Shown here piece by piece: positions 1 to 7,025 of a DNA stretch of 13,246 nt; position 1 is the first letter of the stretch, and every line of letters begins with the position of its first letter. The notes beneath the pieces are model-generated. The model was not told where the DNA came from, made no database searches, and was given only the letters and a program-made list of their open reading frames with translations. The position numbers were made by a program, and so were the translations under genes. Source of the stretch: Candidatus Falkowiibacteriota bacterium (GTDB taxonomy: Archaea; Iainarchaeota; Iainarchaeia; Iainarchaeales; GCA-2688035); the NCBI GenBank assembly GCA_017610485.1, contig JAFCBY010000029.1, positions 1-13,246 of the forward strand, read 5' to 3'.

Positions 1-1
1 G

Positions 2-1279
2 ACAGGAAAATTCTTTGCCCTGCCCCAGAGCCCGCAGCTCTTCAAGCAAATCCTGATGGTTTCAGGCTTTGACAAATACTTTCAGATAGTGCGCTGTTTC
101 AGGGACGAGGATTTAAGAGCGGACAGGCAGCTTGAGTTTACCCAGGTAGACGTTGAAATGTCCTTTGTGGAACAGGATGACATCATGGAACTTTTGGAGA
201 GAGGAATGGCGTTTGTCTTCAAGCAGGCCTTGAATGTCAATGTAAAAACGCCCTTCCCGGGAATGTCCTTTGATGATGCAATGAATTCTTATGGGAGCGA
301 CAAGCCCGACACCCGCTTTGGGATGAGGCTGGTTGACCTCTCGCAGGAATTGAAGGGGAGCGACAAGCCCGACACCCGCTTTGGGATGAGGCTGGTTGAC
401 CTCTCGCAGGAATTGAAGGGAACCTCATTTGAAATCTTCAACAAGGTTTTGTCAAGCGGCGGAACCATTAAGGCTTTGAGGGTTGAAAAGGGCAGTGAGA
501 AACTGACAAAGAAGGACGTTGACAAGCTGACCGATATTGCAAAGCTTTACAAGGCAAAGGGCCTGATGAGCATCTGGTTGAAGGGAAATAAAGTCGAGAG
601 CCAGATTGCAAAATTCCTGCCGGAGAAGGCAATTAAGGCTTTGGTTTCCAAAACAAAGGCTAAGCAGGGGGACCTAATCCTGTTGGTTGCAGACTCCTGG
701 GAAACTGCCTGCAATTCTTTGGGCTATGTAAGGCTTGCAGTTGGCCAAAAGCTCAACCTAATTGGCAAGGGGGATTGGAACTTCCTCTGGATTTACGATT
801 TTCCTCTTTTGGACTGGAATGATGATGAGCAAAGGTTCCAGGCAATGCATCACCCGTTCACAAGTCCAAAAGACGAGGACCTGAAATTGCTTGATTCTTC
901 CCCGGAGAAGGCCAAGGCAAAGGCCTACGACCTTGTCCTGAACGGCGCTGAGATTGGCGGCGGAAGCATCAGGATTCACAGGGGGGATGTTCAGCAAAAG
1001 ATTTTCAAGGCGCTTGGCATTTCAAAGGAAGAGGCTGAAGCAAAGTTTGGCTTCCTTTTGAACGCATTCAAGTTCGGCGCGCCACCGCATGGTGGAATTG
1101 CCTTGGGACTTGACAGGGTTGTTGCCATAATGGCCGGGGAGAACAGCATTCGAGAGGTAATCGCCTTCCCCAAAAACAGGGCAACAATTTCCCTGATGGA
1201 CGGGGCCCCAAGCGAGGTTTCGGAAAGGCAGCTGAAAGAGCTAAACCTCAAGCTGGATATTGAGAAATTGCCCCAATAG
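2..1279 (+). CDS. aspS: Aspartyl-tRNA synthetase, bacterial type, 3' part
   Basis: The 5' end lies outside the window; the reading frame is open from base 2. The enzyme charges tRNAAsp (and tRNAAsn if non-discriminating) with aspartate in the cytoplasm. The visible part starts inside the class II catalytic core: TGKFFALPQSPQLFKQIL, then motif 2 around RCFRDEDLRADRQ. It continues through the GAD insertion region typical of bacterial AspRS (roughly from SFEIF to the LAVGQKL stretch), MHHPFTSP, and motif 3 GIALGLDRVVAIMAG, ending with GAPSEVSERQLKELNL. Archaeal/eukaryotic AspRS lacks this GAD insertion, so the gene is bacterial-type. The N-terminal anticodon-binding domain, which decides tRNAAsp-only versus tRNAAsp/Asn charging, is missing here. 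A perfect in-frame 21-residue duplication (bases 293-418) is odd. A T5 run after the stop (1284-1288) may end transcription. Confidence 0.95.
   Translation, partial: TGKFFALPQSPQLFKQILMVSGFDKYFQIVRCFRDEDLRADRQLEFTQVDVEMSFVEQDDIMELLERGMAFVFKQALNVNVKTPFPGMSFDDAMNSYGSDKPDTRFGMRLVDLSQELKGSDKPDTRFGMRLVDLSQELKGTSFEIFNKVLSSGGTIKALRVEKGSEKLTKKDVDKLTDIAKLYKAKGLMSIWLKGNKVESQIAKFLPEKAIKALVSKTKAKQGDLILLVADSWETACNSLGYVRLAVGQKLNLIGKGDWNFLWIYDFPLLDWNDDEQRFQAMHHPFTSPKDEDLKLLDSSPEKAKAKAYDLVLNGAEIGGGSIRIHRGDVQQKIFKALGISKEEAEAKFGFLLNAFKFGAPPHGGIALGLDRVVAIMAGENSIREVIAFPKNRATISLMDGAPSEVSERQLKELNLKLDIEKLPQ
293..418 (+). repeat. Exact 63-bp tandem duplication inside aspS
   Basis: Bases 293-355 and 356-418 are identical 63-mers. 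The duplication keeps the frame and repeats 21 residues beginning GSDKPDTRFGMRLVD. AspRS family members have this segment once, directly after a YGSDKPD-type motif. The copies show no divergence, so the event is either very recent or an assembly artefact. Confidence 0.97.
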
Positions 1280-1290
1280 CCTCTTTTTAG

Positions 1291-1352
1291 TCCCTGAAAA
1301 GGCATCTATAATTCCCCTTTAAATTCCTTTTTCCTCTTCTATTATTCAGGGA
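1291..1352 (+). promoter_or_regulatory. Putative promoter of the gatC operon with flanking inverted repeat
   Basis: A TATA-like TTTAAAT (1318-1324) sits about 25 nt before a predicted transcription start near 1346, leaving a short leader before gatC ATG at 1359. A perfect 8-bp inverted repeat, TCCCTGAA (1291-1298) and TTCAGGGA (1345-1352), brackets the TATA box. The right arm overlaps the AGGGA that could serve as ribosome binding site. It could be an operator or chance; no transcription data are available. Confidence 0.4.
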
Positions 1353-1358
1353 TTTTTG

Positions 1359-1646
1359 ATGGCAGATGTTGACAAAAGGCTTCTTTTGAAGGTTGCGAGG
1401 AATGCAAGGCTTAATTTGGCCCAGGACGAAATACGCGAATTCCTGCCCCAGCTAGAGGAAATTCTTGAGGCATTCTCTAAGCTTGACGAGCTTGATGCCT
1501 CAAAAGAAAAGCCAAGCTTTCAGCCAATTCCCCTAAAGAACGTGATGCGCAAGGACGAAGAGGAAAAGTGCCTAACCCAGGAAGAGGCCCTCAAAAACAC
1601 CAAAAACAAGAAAGGCGGCTACTTCATGGGCCCGAGGGTGATGTGA
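1359..1646 (+). CDS. gatC: Asp/Glu-tRNA amidotransferase subunit C
   Basis: GatC is the small subunit that wraps around and stabilises GatA and GatB in the GatCAB amidotransferase. The 95-residue product has the family's usual size. It has the conserved N-terminal helix pair (KVARNARLNL, then EIREFLPQLEEILEAFSKLDELD) and a C-terminal tail ending GGYFMGPRVM, like the usual closing segment of GatC. The ATG at 1359 is chosen; a TTG three bases upstream is in frame but less likely. The stop is directly followed by gatA ATG at 1647 with no gap, so the two are translationally coupled. First gene of the six-gene operon. Confidence 0.93.
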   Translation: MADVDKRLLLKVARNARLNLAQDEIREFLPQLEEILEAFSKLDELDASKEKPSFQPIPLKNVMRKDEEEKCLTQEEALKNTKNKKGGYFMGPRVM

Positions 1647-3031
1647 ATGGCAAAAATTCAGAGCCTCAAACAATTTGTCTCCTCCGTAAAAAAGGGCCAG
1701 ACCTCAATTGTAGAGCACACCCAAAAGATTCTCGAAGAGGCGGAAAAGGCCAACAAAAAATTCAACCATTTTAACCTAATTGCCAAAGACCTTGCCCTAA
1801 AGCAGGCGAAAGAGGCAGAGGCCGGCATCAAGACAGGCAGGAACAAGGGAAAGCTTTTGGGGGTCCCAATTTCCGTAAAGGACTGCATCTGCGTCAAAGG
1901 CATTGAATCAAGGGCCGGATCCAAGATGCTCTCAGGCTACGAGCCGGTCTTCAACGCAACGGTAATAGAAAAGGCCCGCAAGGAGGGCGCAATAATCATC
2001 GGCAAAACAGCCCAGGACGAGTCTTTCCAGTTCCGAAAAACCCGCTCGATTCCAAAAGGGCCTGCGGCGGCTCTTCAGGAGGGACCGCGGGCTTTACCTC
2101 CTTTTCAAAGCACGCCCACGCAAGCCTTGGCCAGTCAACAGGCGGCTCAATTGCCTGCCCCTCATCTTTCTGCGGCGTTGTGGGCTTGACTCCAACCTAC
2201 GGCCTGGTCTCAAGATACGGCCTTATCGACTACGCAAACTCACTTGACAAAATTGGCTCAATCGGCAAAACGGTTGGGGACGCTGCCCTTCTGCTGGAGG
2301 CCATCTCAGGGCATGACATGAATGACAGTACCTCCTTGAATCAACCCTCATCCAACCTTTCCGGCCTGCAGCCGGAGAAAATGAAAATCGGCATTGTAAA
2401 GGAATTGTTTAGCGCATGCGAAGCCCCTGTCCAAAAAGCCTGCATGGATGCAATTGACAAATCGGAAATGGAAACAGTCGAGGTTTCCCTGCCTTTAAAC
2501 GCAAAGTATGGCATTGCTGCCTACTACCTTATTTCAACAACAGAGGCAAGCACAAACCTTGCAAAGCTCTGCGGCATGCGCTACGGCCTGCACGACAGGC
2601 TTGAGGGCAACTTCAATGAGTACTTTTCCAAAGTCCGCTCAGAAGGATTTGGCAAGGAAGCCAAGAGGAGAATCCTGCTTGGAACCTTTGCAAGAATGTC
2701 AGGCTTCCGCGAGGCCTACTACCTTAAGGCAATGAGGGTGAGAACTCTCTTGATAAAAGAATTCAAGCAGGCCCTCTCCAAGGCAGACGTGCTTGCAAAC
2801 CCGACAATGCCGATGGTTGCCCCAACTTTTGAGGAAATCGAAGAGCTTTCCCCACTGGAACACTATGCAATGGACCTGTGCACTGTGCCGGCAAACCTTG
2901 CTGGCCTGCCACACTCCTCTACCCCTGTTGGAATTCACGAGAAGATGCCTGTTGGCCTGATGCTTACGGCCGACCATTTGCAGGAAGCAAAGATGGTTCA
3001 GGCTTCCCTAGCCTTGGAGGGGTTGAAATGA
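1647..3031 (+). pseudogene. gatA: Asp/Glu-tRNA amidotransferase subunit A, frameshifted
   Basis: GatA is the amidase that releases ammonia from glutamine for transamidation. Bases 1647 to about 2021 encode the N-terminus, with catalytic Lys78 in GVPISVKDC and ending GKTAQDE. The rest is one frame back (-1): VPKNPLDSK, CGGSSGGTAG (Ser codons 2072-2077), GQSTGGSIACP (nucleophile Ser codon 2147-2149), then CGVVGLTPTYG through to the stop at 3029-3031. Between DE and NPLD the family normally has about 16 residues, but only about 17 nt remain. The lesion is therefore best explained by a loss of about 28-31 bp (3n+1) near 2021-2038 rather than a single-base indel. Read without correction, frame 0 runs to 2189 and yields nonsense. 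All Ser-cisSer-Lys triad residues are still encoded. A real pseudogene, an assembly error, or (less likely) recoding at the A5 run 2036-2040 are the options. Confidence 0.85.
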
Positions 3032-3804
3032 GGCCAGGCAAGGAGCTAAAGGTTGCAATCAAGGCGGCAAAGGCAGCTGGAAAGGTCATAATGAAGCATT
3101 ATGGAAAAACCCAAAATATAACAAAGAAGAGTGACAGGCTAGGCATTGTCACACAGGCCGACTTTGCCTCTCAAAGGAAAATAAAGAGTGTAATCAGATC
3201 CTCTTTCAAGGATGCAAAGTTTATTGCTGAAGAGGACAAAACGCACTCTTATTCGTTGCAAACGGCCTGGATTGTAGACCCGATTGACGGAACAACGAAC
3301 TTTTCCAGGGGAATAAAGTTTTTTTGTGTATCAATCGCGCTCTTGAAAAACAGAAAGATTTCCTCAGGAGTTGTTTTCAACCCGATTACTAAAGACCTTT
3401 TCTTTGCAGAGAGTGGCAAGGGCGCGTTTCTCAACGGCAAAAGAATCAGGTGTTCATCAGCGGCCAAAATGGTTGACTCGAATTTTGTGATTGGGCTTCC
3501 GCACAGGAAAAGCGTCGAAAGCGAAAACTTGGCCTTGTTAAAAAAATTGTTTCCCCAAATTGGAAACTTCCGCGACTTTGCTTCTGCCGCACTCGAGCTG
3601 TCAATGCTTGCGGCAGGCCAGATAGATGGCTATCTCGAAGTAGGTCTTTTCCCTTGGGACAGTGCCGCAGGCGTTCTTCTAGTCAGGGAGGCTGGTGGCA
3701 AAGCAACAAACGGAAAAGGAAAGCAATTCGACATATTCGAAGACAAGCTGATTGTGGCAAGCAACGGAAAGCTCCACCGGCAAGTAATCGAGGCGATAAA
3801 ATGA
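3028..3804 (+). CDS. Inositol monophosphatase-family phosphatase
   Basis: Predicted Mg2+-dependent sugar/inositol phosphatase. In archaea this family often acts on inositol-1-phosphate and/or fructose-1,6-bisphosphate. The 258-residue product carries the full metal site: Glu68/Glu69 in AEED, motif DPIDGTTNF (Asp84, Asp87), and FPWDSAAGVLLVREAGG with Asp211. Length matches the family. The ATG at 3028 overlaps the gatA stop as ATGA, so it is coupled to gatA. The 3' end overlaps the next gene in the same way. Substrate cannot be decided from sequence; nothing links it directly to tRNA amidation, so co-transcription may only reflect shared growth control. Confidence 0.9.
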   Translation: MRPGKELKVAIKAAKAAGKVIMKHYGKTQNITKKSDRLGIVTQADFASQRKIKSVIRSSFKDAKFIAEEDKTHSYSLQTAWIVDPIDGTTNFSRGIKFFCVSIALLKNRKISSGVVFNPITKDLFFAESGKGAFLNGKRIRCSSAAKMVDSNFVIGLPHRKSVESENLALLKKLFPQIGNFRDFASAALELSMLAAGQIDGYLEVGLFPWDSAAGVLLVREAGGKATNGKGKQFDIFEDKLIVASNGKLHRQVIEAIK

Positions 3805-4544
3805 GGGTTACTGTGCTTGGGTGTGGGACTGGAACCTCAGGGCCTGAAAAGGCAACAAGTGGCTTTGCCTTGCAACTGCCGAGGCAAACAATTGTAATTG
3901 ACTTTGGTGTTGGCTGCTTCAAAAACATGCAAAAGGCAGGAATTGACTACACAAAGGTGAACAAGATTTTCTTTACCCATTTCGAGCATTTGGACCACGT
4001 AAATGATTTACCTGCACTCCTTTTTGCGAGGCATGTTGCAGTTAAACCCATACAGCTAGAGATATTTGGAGGCCCCGGATTCAAAAAATTTGTTGAAAAC
4101 CTTTTTGTGGCTTTTCCTTTTTTTAATGGTTTAGGTTTTAAGTTAAAGGTTTCAGAGCTTGAAAGTTTTGCCACTAAAAAATTTCAAAATTTTACATTGA
4201 CAACAAAGCCAATGGTGCATGAATCAAGCAGCACTGCCTTCCGCATTGAAGCAAACGGAAAGGCAATTGTTTTTGCTGGTGACACTGCTCCAAACGAAAA
4301 CTTGGTTGAATTGTCCAAGGGAGCGGACCTTTTGGTGGTGGAATGCAGTTTTGCAGAAAAGGAAACCTCTAATCATCTAAATGCTGCCCAATTCGCAAAC
4401 GCCGCGTCCAGGGCAATGGTGAAAAAGGCAATGATTACACACATTTATCCAGAAGATGAAGACAAGGACTTCAAGGCGCTTGTTGCCAAGGGCTTCAAAG
4501 GAGAAATCCTTCTGGCAAAAGACTTAATGCAGGTGGAAGTATGA
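3801..4544 (+). CDS. Metallo-beta-lactamase fold hydrolase, RNase Z-like
   Basis: A 247-residue protein of the short RNase Z/ElaC-like MBL branch. The metal-ligand pattern is His140 in VHESSS, Asp161 in FAGDTAP, and His214 in THIYPED. The first motif reads THFEHLDH (His60, His63, Asp65, His66). The usual HxHxDH is therefore spelled HxxHxDH, with one extra residue (Glu62). Whether both metals bind is uncertain. There is no obvious flexible arm (exosite) of a true tRNase Z, so general phosphodiesterase or esterase activity is equally possible. The start ATG at 3801 overlaps the previous stop (ATGA), and its own stop overlaps gatB ATG. Codons in the middle (about 4080-4200) are more T-rich than in the neighbours. 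Confidence 0.85.
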   Translation: MRVTVLGCGTGTSGPEKATSGFALQLPRQTIVIDFGVGCFKNMQKAGIDYTKVNKIFFTHFEHLDHVNDLPALLFARHVAVKPIQLEIFGGPGFKKFVENLFVAFPFFNGLGFKLKVSELESFATKKFQNFTLTTKPMVHESSSTAFRIEANGKAIVFAGDTAPNENLVELSKGADLLVVECSFAEKETSNHLNAAQFANAASRAMVKKAMITHIYPEDEDKDFKALVAKGFKGEILLAKDLMQVEV

Positions 4545-5950
4545 AGGAAAAGGACGGCGTGATGATTGGTTTGGAGTGTCATGTGCAGCTTGACACTGTT
4601 ACAAAGCTCTTTTGCGGTTGCAAGACGCAGGCGGAAGAGCCAAACTCTGCGTGCTGCCCTGTTTGCCTTGGGCATCCTGGCTCAAAGCCTGTGCTGAATG
4701 CAAAAGCCTTGGACTATGCCCTGAAGGTTGCGGCCGCCTTGGGCTGCGAAATAAACAGGGAGTTCTTCTTCAGCAGAAAAACCTACTTTTACCCGGACAT
4801 GTCAAAGAACTTCCAGATAACACAGTACGAGATTCCCCTCGGCTTGAAAGGCAGCGTTACCCTAAGCAGTGGAAGAAAGATTGGCATAACAAGGGTGCAT
4901 TTGGAGGAGGACCCTGCAGCCCTTGTCCACGAATCAGGGATGGGGACAAGCAATTTCTCCCTTGTAGACTACAACAGAAGCGGAATTCCCCTGGTCGAGA
5001 TTGTAACAGAGCCAGACATGGTTTCCCCAGAGGAAGCCAGAGACTTCCTAGACCAGCTTACAACAATTCTCTCCTACCTAAAGGTCTTCTCCCCCACAAC
5101 TGGCGTGCTGAAAGCAGATTGCAATGCAAGCGTTTACGGCCATGCCCGCGTTGAGGTCAAAAACGTTACCGGCAAGAAGGGCGTTGAAAAGGCTTTGGCA
5201 TACGAGATTGCAAGGCAGAAGAACCTGCTGTTAAACGAGAAGAATATTGTGAGGGAAACAAGGGCCTTTGACGAGAAGACAATGACTACCAGGGCAACAA
5301 GGGGAAAGGAAACAGAAGCGGATTATGGGTATATCACAGATCCAGATTTGACTGCCTTTGAACTAAGTGAGGAAGACATTGAGGGTATGAAAAAGGCCCT
5401 GCCAGAACTGCATGCTGATAAGGCAAAGCGCTTTGTTGAAGAGCTTGGCCTGGACGAATACACAGCAAAGGTTCTTGCAAACAACTTCCAGCTTGGAAAC
5501 GTGTTCGAGCAGGTTGCAAAAGAGGTTGAGTCCAAACTTGCAGCCAAATTCCTGACCAGGGAGCTGATGGCAGTGGTAAACAGAAGCGAGCTTGACCTTG
5601 ACAAAATAGAGCTTGATCCTGAAGAAATTTCCGCTTTGCTCAAACTTCTTTCTTCCGGAAAGATAACTGAAAAGGTCTCAAAGCAGGCATTAATCGTTTA
5701 CTTGACCAGGAACATTCCGCCAACCAAATTCGTGGAAAAGCAGGGTCTCTCAAAGGATTTGGGAGAGGGTGAAATAGAAAAGGCGGTTGAGGCTGTCCTA
5801 ATCCAAAACAAGCAGGCTGTTTCAGACTTAAAGCAAGGAAAGCAAAAAAGCTTGAACTTCCTGGTTGGGTATGTAATGCGCTTGACAAAGGCAAAGGCCG
5901 AACCCAGACTTGTGCAGGAAATGATCCTCAAAAAAGTAAAGGGGATGTGA
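4541..5950 (+). CDS. gatB: Asp/Glu-tRNA amidotransferase subunit B
   Basis: GatB binds the mischarged tRNA and activates the Asp/Glu side chain by ATP-dependent phosphorylation. The 469-residue product is full length. It begins with the conserved IGLECHVQL and has the zinc cysteines Cys25, Cys27, Cys39 and Cys42 (FCGC ... CPVCLGHPG). Next come FFSRKTYFYPDMSKNFQITQ, EDPAALVH and the YNRSGIPLVEIVTEPD core, and it ends with the helical YqeY-like tail domain that contacts tRNA. The ATG at 4541 overlaps the MBL stop (ATGA), with AGGTGG at 4531-4536 as ribosome binding site. It is separated from gatCA by the phosphatase and MBL genes, an unusual arrangement for this complex. No lesion is seen in this subunit. 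Confidence 0.96.
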   Translation: MKEKDGVMIGLECHVQLDTVTKLFCGCKTQAEEPNSACCPVCLGHPGSKPVLNAKALDYALKVAAALGCEINREFFFSRKTYFYPDMSKNFQITQYEIPLGLKGSVTLSSGRKIGITRVHLEEDPAALVHESGMGTSNFSLVDYNRSGIPLVEIVTEPDMVSPEEARDFLDQLTTILSYLKVFSPTTGVLKADCNASVYGHARVEVKNVTGKKGVEKALAYEIARQKNLLLNEKNIVRETRAFDEKTMTTRATRGKETEADYGYITDPDLTAFELSEEDIEGMKKALPELHADKAKRFVEELGLDEYTAKVLANNFQLGNVFEQVAKEVESKLAAKFLTRELMAVVNRSELDLDKIELDPEEISALLKLLSSGKITEKVSKQALIVYLTRNIPPTKFVEKQGLSKDLGEGEIEKAVEAVLIQNKQAVSDLKQGKQKSLNFLVGYVMRLTKAKAEPRLVQEMILKKVKGM

Positions 5951-5954
5951 GGGA

Positions 5955-6353
5955 ATGCTCAAAGAAATCCTGGTAAAGACAGGAAAGCGCATCGAATTGG
6001 TTGATGTTACTTCCGAAATTCAGGAAATTGTCTCAAAAAGCGGCGTAAAGGACGGGCTCTGCGTTGTCTATTCTCCGCACACAACTGCTGCCCTAATAAT
6101 CACTGAGAATGCAGACCCCTCTGTCCAAAGGGACATTATAACCAAGCTGTCCAAGATGATTCCAGAGAACGAGGGATACACCCACCTGGAGGGCAATTCA
6201 GATGCCCACATCAAAAGCGCGGTAATTGGAAACAGCAGAACAGTAATTGTAAAGGGTGGTCAGCTGCTTTTGGGGGTATGGGAAGGATTGATGTTCTTCG
6301 AGGGGGATGGCCCAAGGAGCAGGAAGCTTTTTGTGAAAATCATCGAAGGATAA
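5955..6353 (+). CDS. yjbQ: YjbQ family protein (UPF0047)
   Basis: A 132-residue protein of the YjbQ/UPF0047 family, for which weak thiamine phosphate synthase activity has been reported in bacteria; the physiological role is unclear. Conserved blocks are all present: YSPHTTAALIITENADPSV, the His-rich HLEGNSDAHIKS, and GQLLLGVWEGLMFFEGDGPR. The start lies four bases after the gatB stop, with GAGGG as ribosome binding site, so it is the last gene of the gatC operon. The full length and the complete His motifs suggest an active protein. Confidence 0.92.
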   Translation: MLKEILVKTGKRIELVDVTSEIQEIVSKSGVKDGLCVVYSPHTTAALIITENADPSVQRDIITKLSKMIPENEGYTHLEGNSDAHIKSAVIGNSRTVIVKGGQLLLGVWEGLMFFEGDGPRSRKLFVKIIEG

Positions 6354-6454
6354 TTGTATTTCCCGAATTCCCATCGAACAGTCCTCCCACTCAAATTAGC
6401 TCCTACTGCCATTATTTTGCATTTACAAGCCCTGCTTCGATTTTTGCACCACTT

Positions 6455-6461
6455 CTTTTTT
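6455..6461 (+). terminator. Possible T-run terminator of the gatC-yjbQ operon
   Basis: A run of seven T follows about 100 nt after the yjbQ stop and precedes the next TATA-like box. Archaeal RNA polymerase often stops at such T tracts without a hairpin. This is suggestive only. Confidence 0.3.
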
Positions 6462-6474
6462 GTACCAAAAATCC

Positions 6475-6482
6475 TTTATAAA
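6475..6482 (+). promoter_or_regulatory. TATA-like box of the putative ncRNA
   Basis: TTTATAAA is a near-ideal archaeal TATA box. It predicts a transcription start around 6503-6506, at the beginning of the hairpin series and about 200 nt upstream of the next protein gene. Confidence 0.4.
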
Positions 6483-6504
6483 GCGGGAGCAGCTTATTAG
6501 TATA

Positions 6505-6606
6505 AGGTGTGATACCTCCTATAGTTGAACACCCCCCCAACTGAAGGCAACCGATTATTTTTGTAAAAAAGTGAATCACCTCACGTTTTTCTTGGTTGCC
6601 TTCTTT
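6505..6606 (+). ncRNA. Putative structured RNA with three hairpins
   Basis: No protein is encoded here, but the strand folds repeatedly. Hairpin 1 is AGGT-GTGAT-ACCT (6505-6517). Hairpin 2 is AGTTG/CAACT (6523-6527 with 6538-6542) around a C-rich loop. Hairpin 3 is a perfect 10-bp stem GAAGGCAACC/GGTTGCCTTC (6543-6552 with 6594-6603). Inside hairpin 3 there is a second stem, AAAAA-GTGA/TCAC-(g)-TTTTT (about 6566-6590). The inner loop ATCACC (6575-6580) contains ATCAC, exactly complementary to the GTGAT loop of hairpin 1, so a kissing contact is possible. A T-rich run follows (6604-6616), as expected of a 3' end. It matches no family I recognise; it could be a free small RNA or the leader of the 6701 gene. 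Ends are inferred. Confidence 0.4.
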
Positions 6607-6616
6607 TATCCTTTTT

Positions 6617-6665
6617 AGCCCTTGGTGTGGGCTTTGTTGAAAAAGCTTGGCTTTTAAAGCTTTTT
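6617..6665 (+). promoter_or_regulatory. Two further hairpins and possible promoter before the membrane-protein gene
   Basis: AGCCC/GGGCT (6617-6621 with 6629-6633) is followed by a perfect 9-bp inverted repeat AAAAAGCTT/AAGCTTTTT (6640-6648 with 6657-6665), ending in a T run like a terminator. The loop and right arm also contain TTTTAAAG (6652-6659), which could be the TATA box of the gene starting at 6701, with a leader of about 20 nt and GGAGG at 6688-6692. Promoter and terminator readings are both possible. Confidence 0.35.
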
Positions 6666-6700
6666 AGTCATAATTATTGCATTGTTTGGAGGTTTGAAAA

Positions 6701-7003
6701 ATGGCTTTTTGGGACTTTTTGAGACCACTTATACAGGAAGCAGTAAACATTGACTTTGGCACGAGAATAATTGTTTTTCTTCTGTCAATGGCTTTGCTTA
6801 CGGTTTCTCTGCTTGCCTACAGGAGAACTAAGAGCAGAAAGCTTGCATTTGTTTCGCTTGCGTTTCTCCTGTTTGCCGCAAAGTGGGCCTTGAAAGTGGT
6901 TGATATGACTTTAAGCCCTGGAGAGTTCTTCCACAGGGCTGCAGAAAACGTGTTTGAGCTGGCGATTCTCGCAAGCCTTTTCATAGCCCTGTTCAGGAAA
7001 TAG
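6701..7003 (+). CDS. Small three-TM membrane protein, unknown function
   Basis: A 100-residue protein with three predicted membrane helices at about residues 22-41, 47-67 and 82-98. Short charged loops (RRTKSRK after helix 1) separate them. ATG at 6701 has a good ribosome binding site GGAGG (6688-6692), eight bases away. It lies 22 nt upstream of a double winged-helix regulator. Small membrane proteins paired with ArsR-like regulators are a frequent archaeal arrangement, in which the membrane partner is thought to sense or to be co-regulated. No catalytic motif is visible. Confidence 0.8.
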   Translation: MAFWDFLRPLIQEAVNIDFGTRIIVFLLSMALLTVSLLAYRRTKSRKLAFVSLAFLLFAAKWALKVVDMTLSPGEFFHRAAENVFELAILASLFIALFRK

Positions 7004-7025
7004 GGCTTTTTTTGAGGGAGCATGC

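Noticed and set aside
237..525. Two overlapping leftward reading frames with repeated peptides inside aspS
   Set aside because: They are shadows of the 63-bp duplication on the opposite strand, with no ribosome binding site or recognisable protein.
6505..6545. C/D-box small RNA (GUGAUA and CUGA elements)
   Set aside because: The C-box match is incomplete, no D'/C' pair is seen, and hairpin-forming sequence explains the region better.
6354..6700. Known riboswitch (thiamine, fluoride, preQ1) upstream of the 6701 gene
   Set aside because: None of the conserved core sequences I know for these classes is present.
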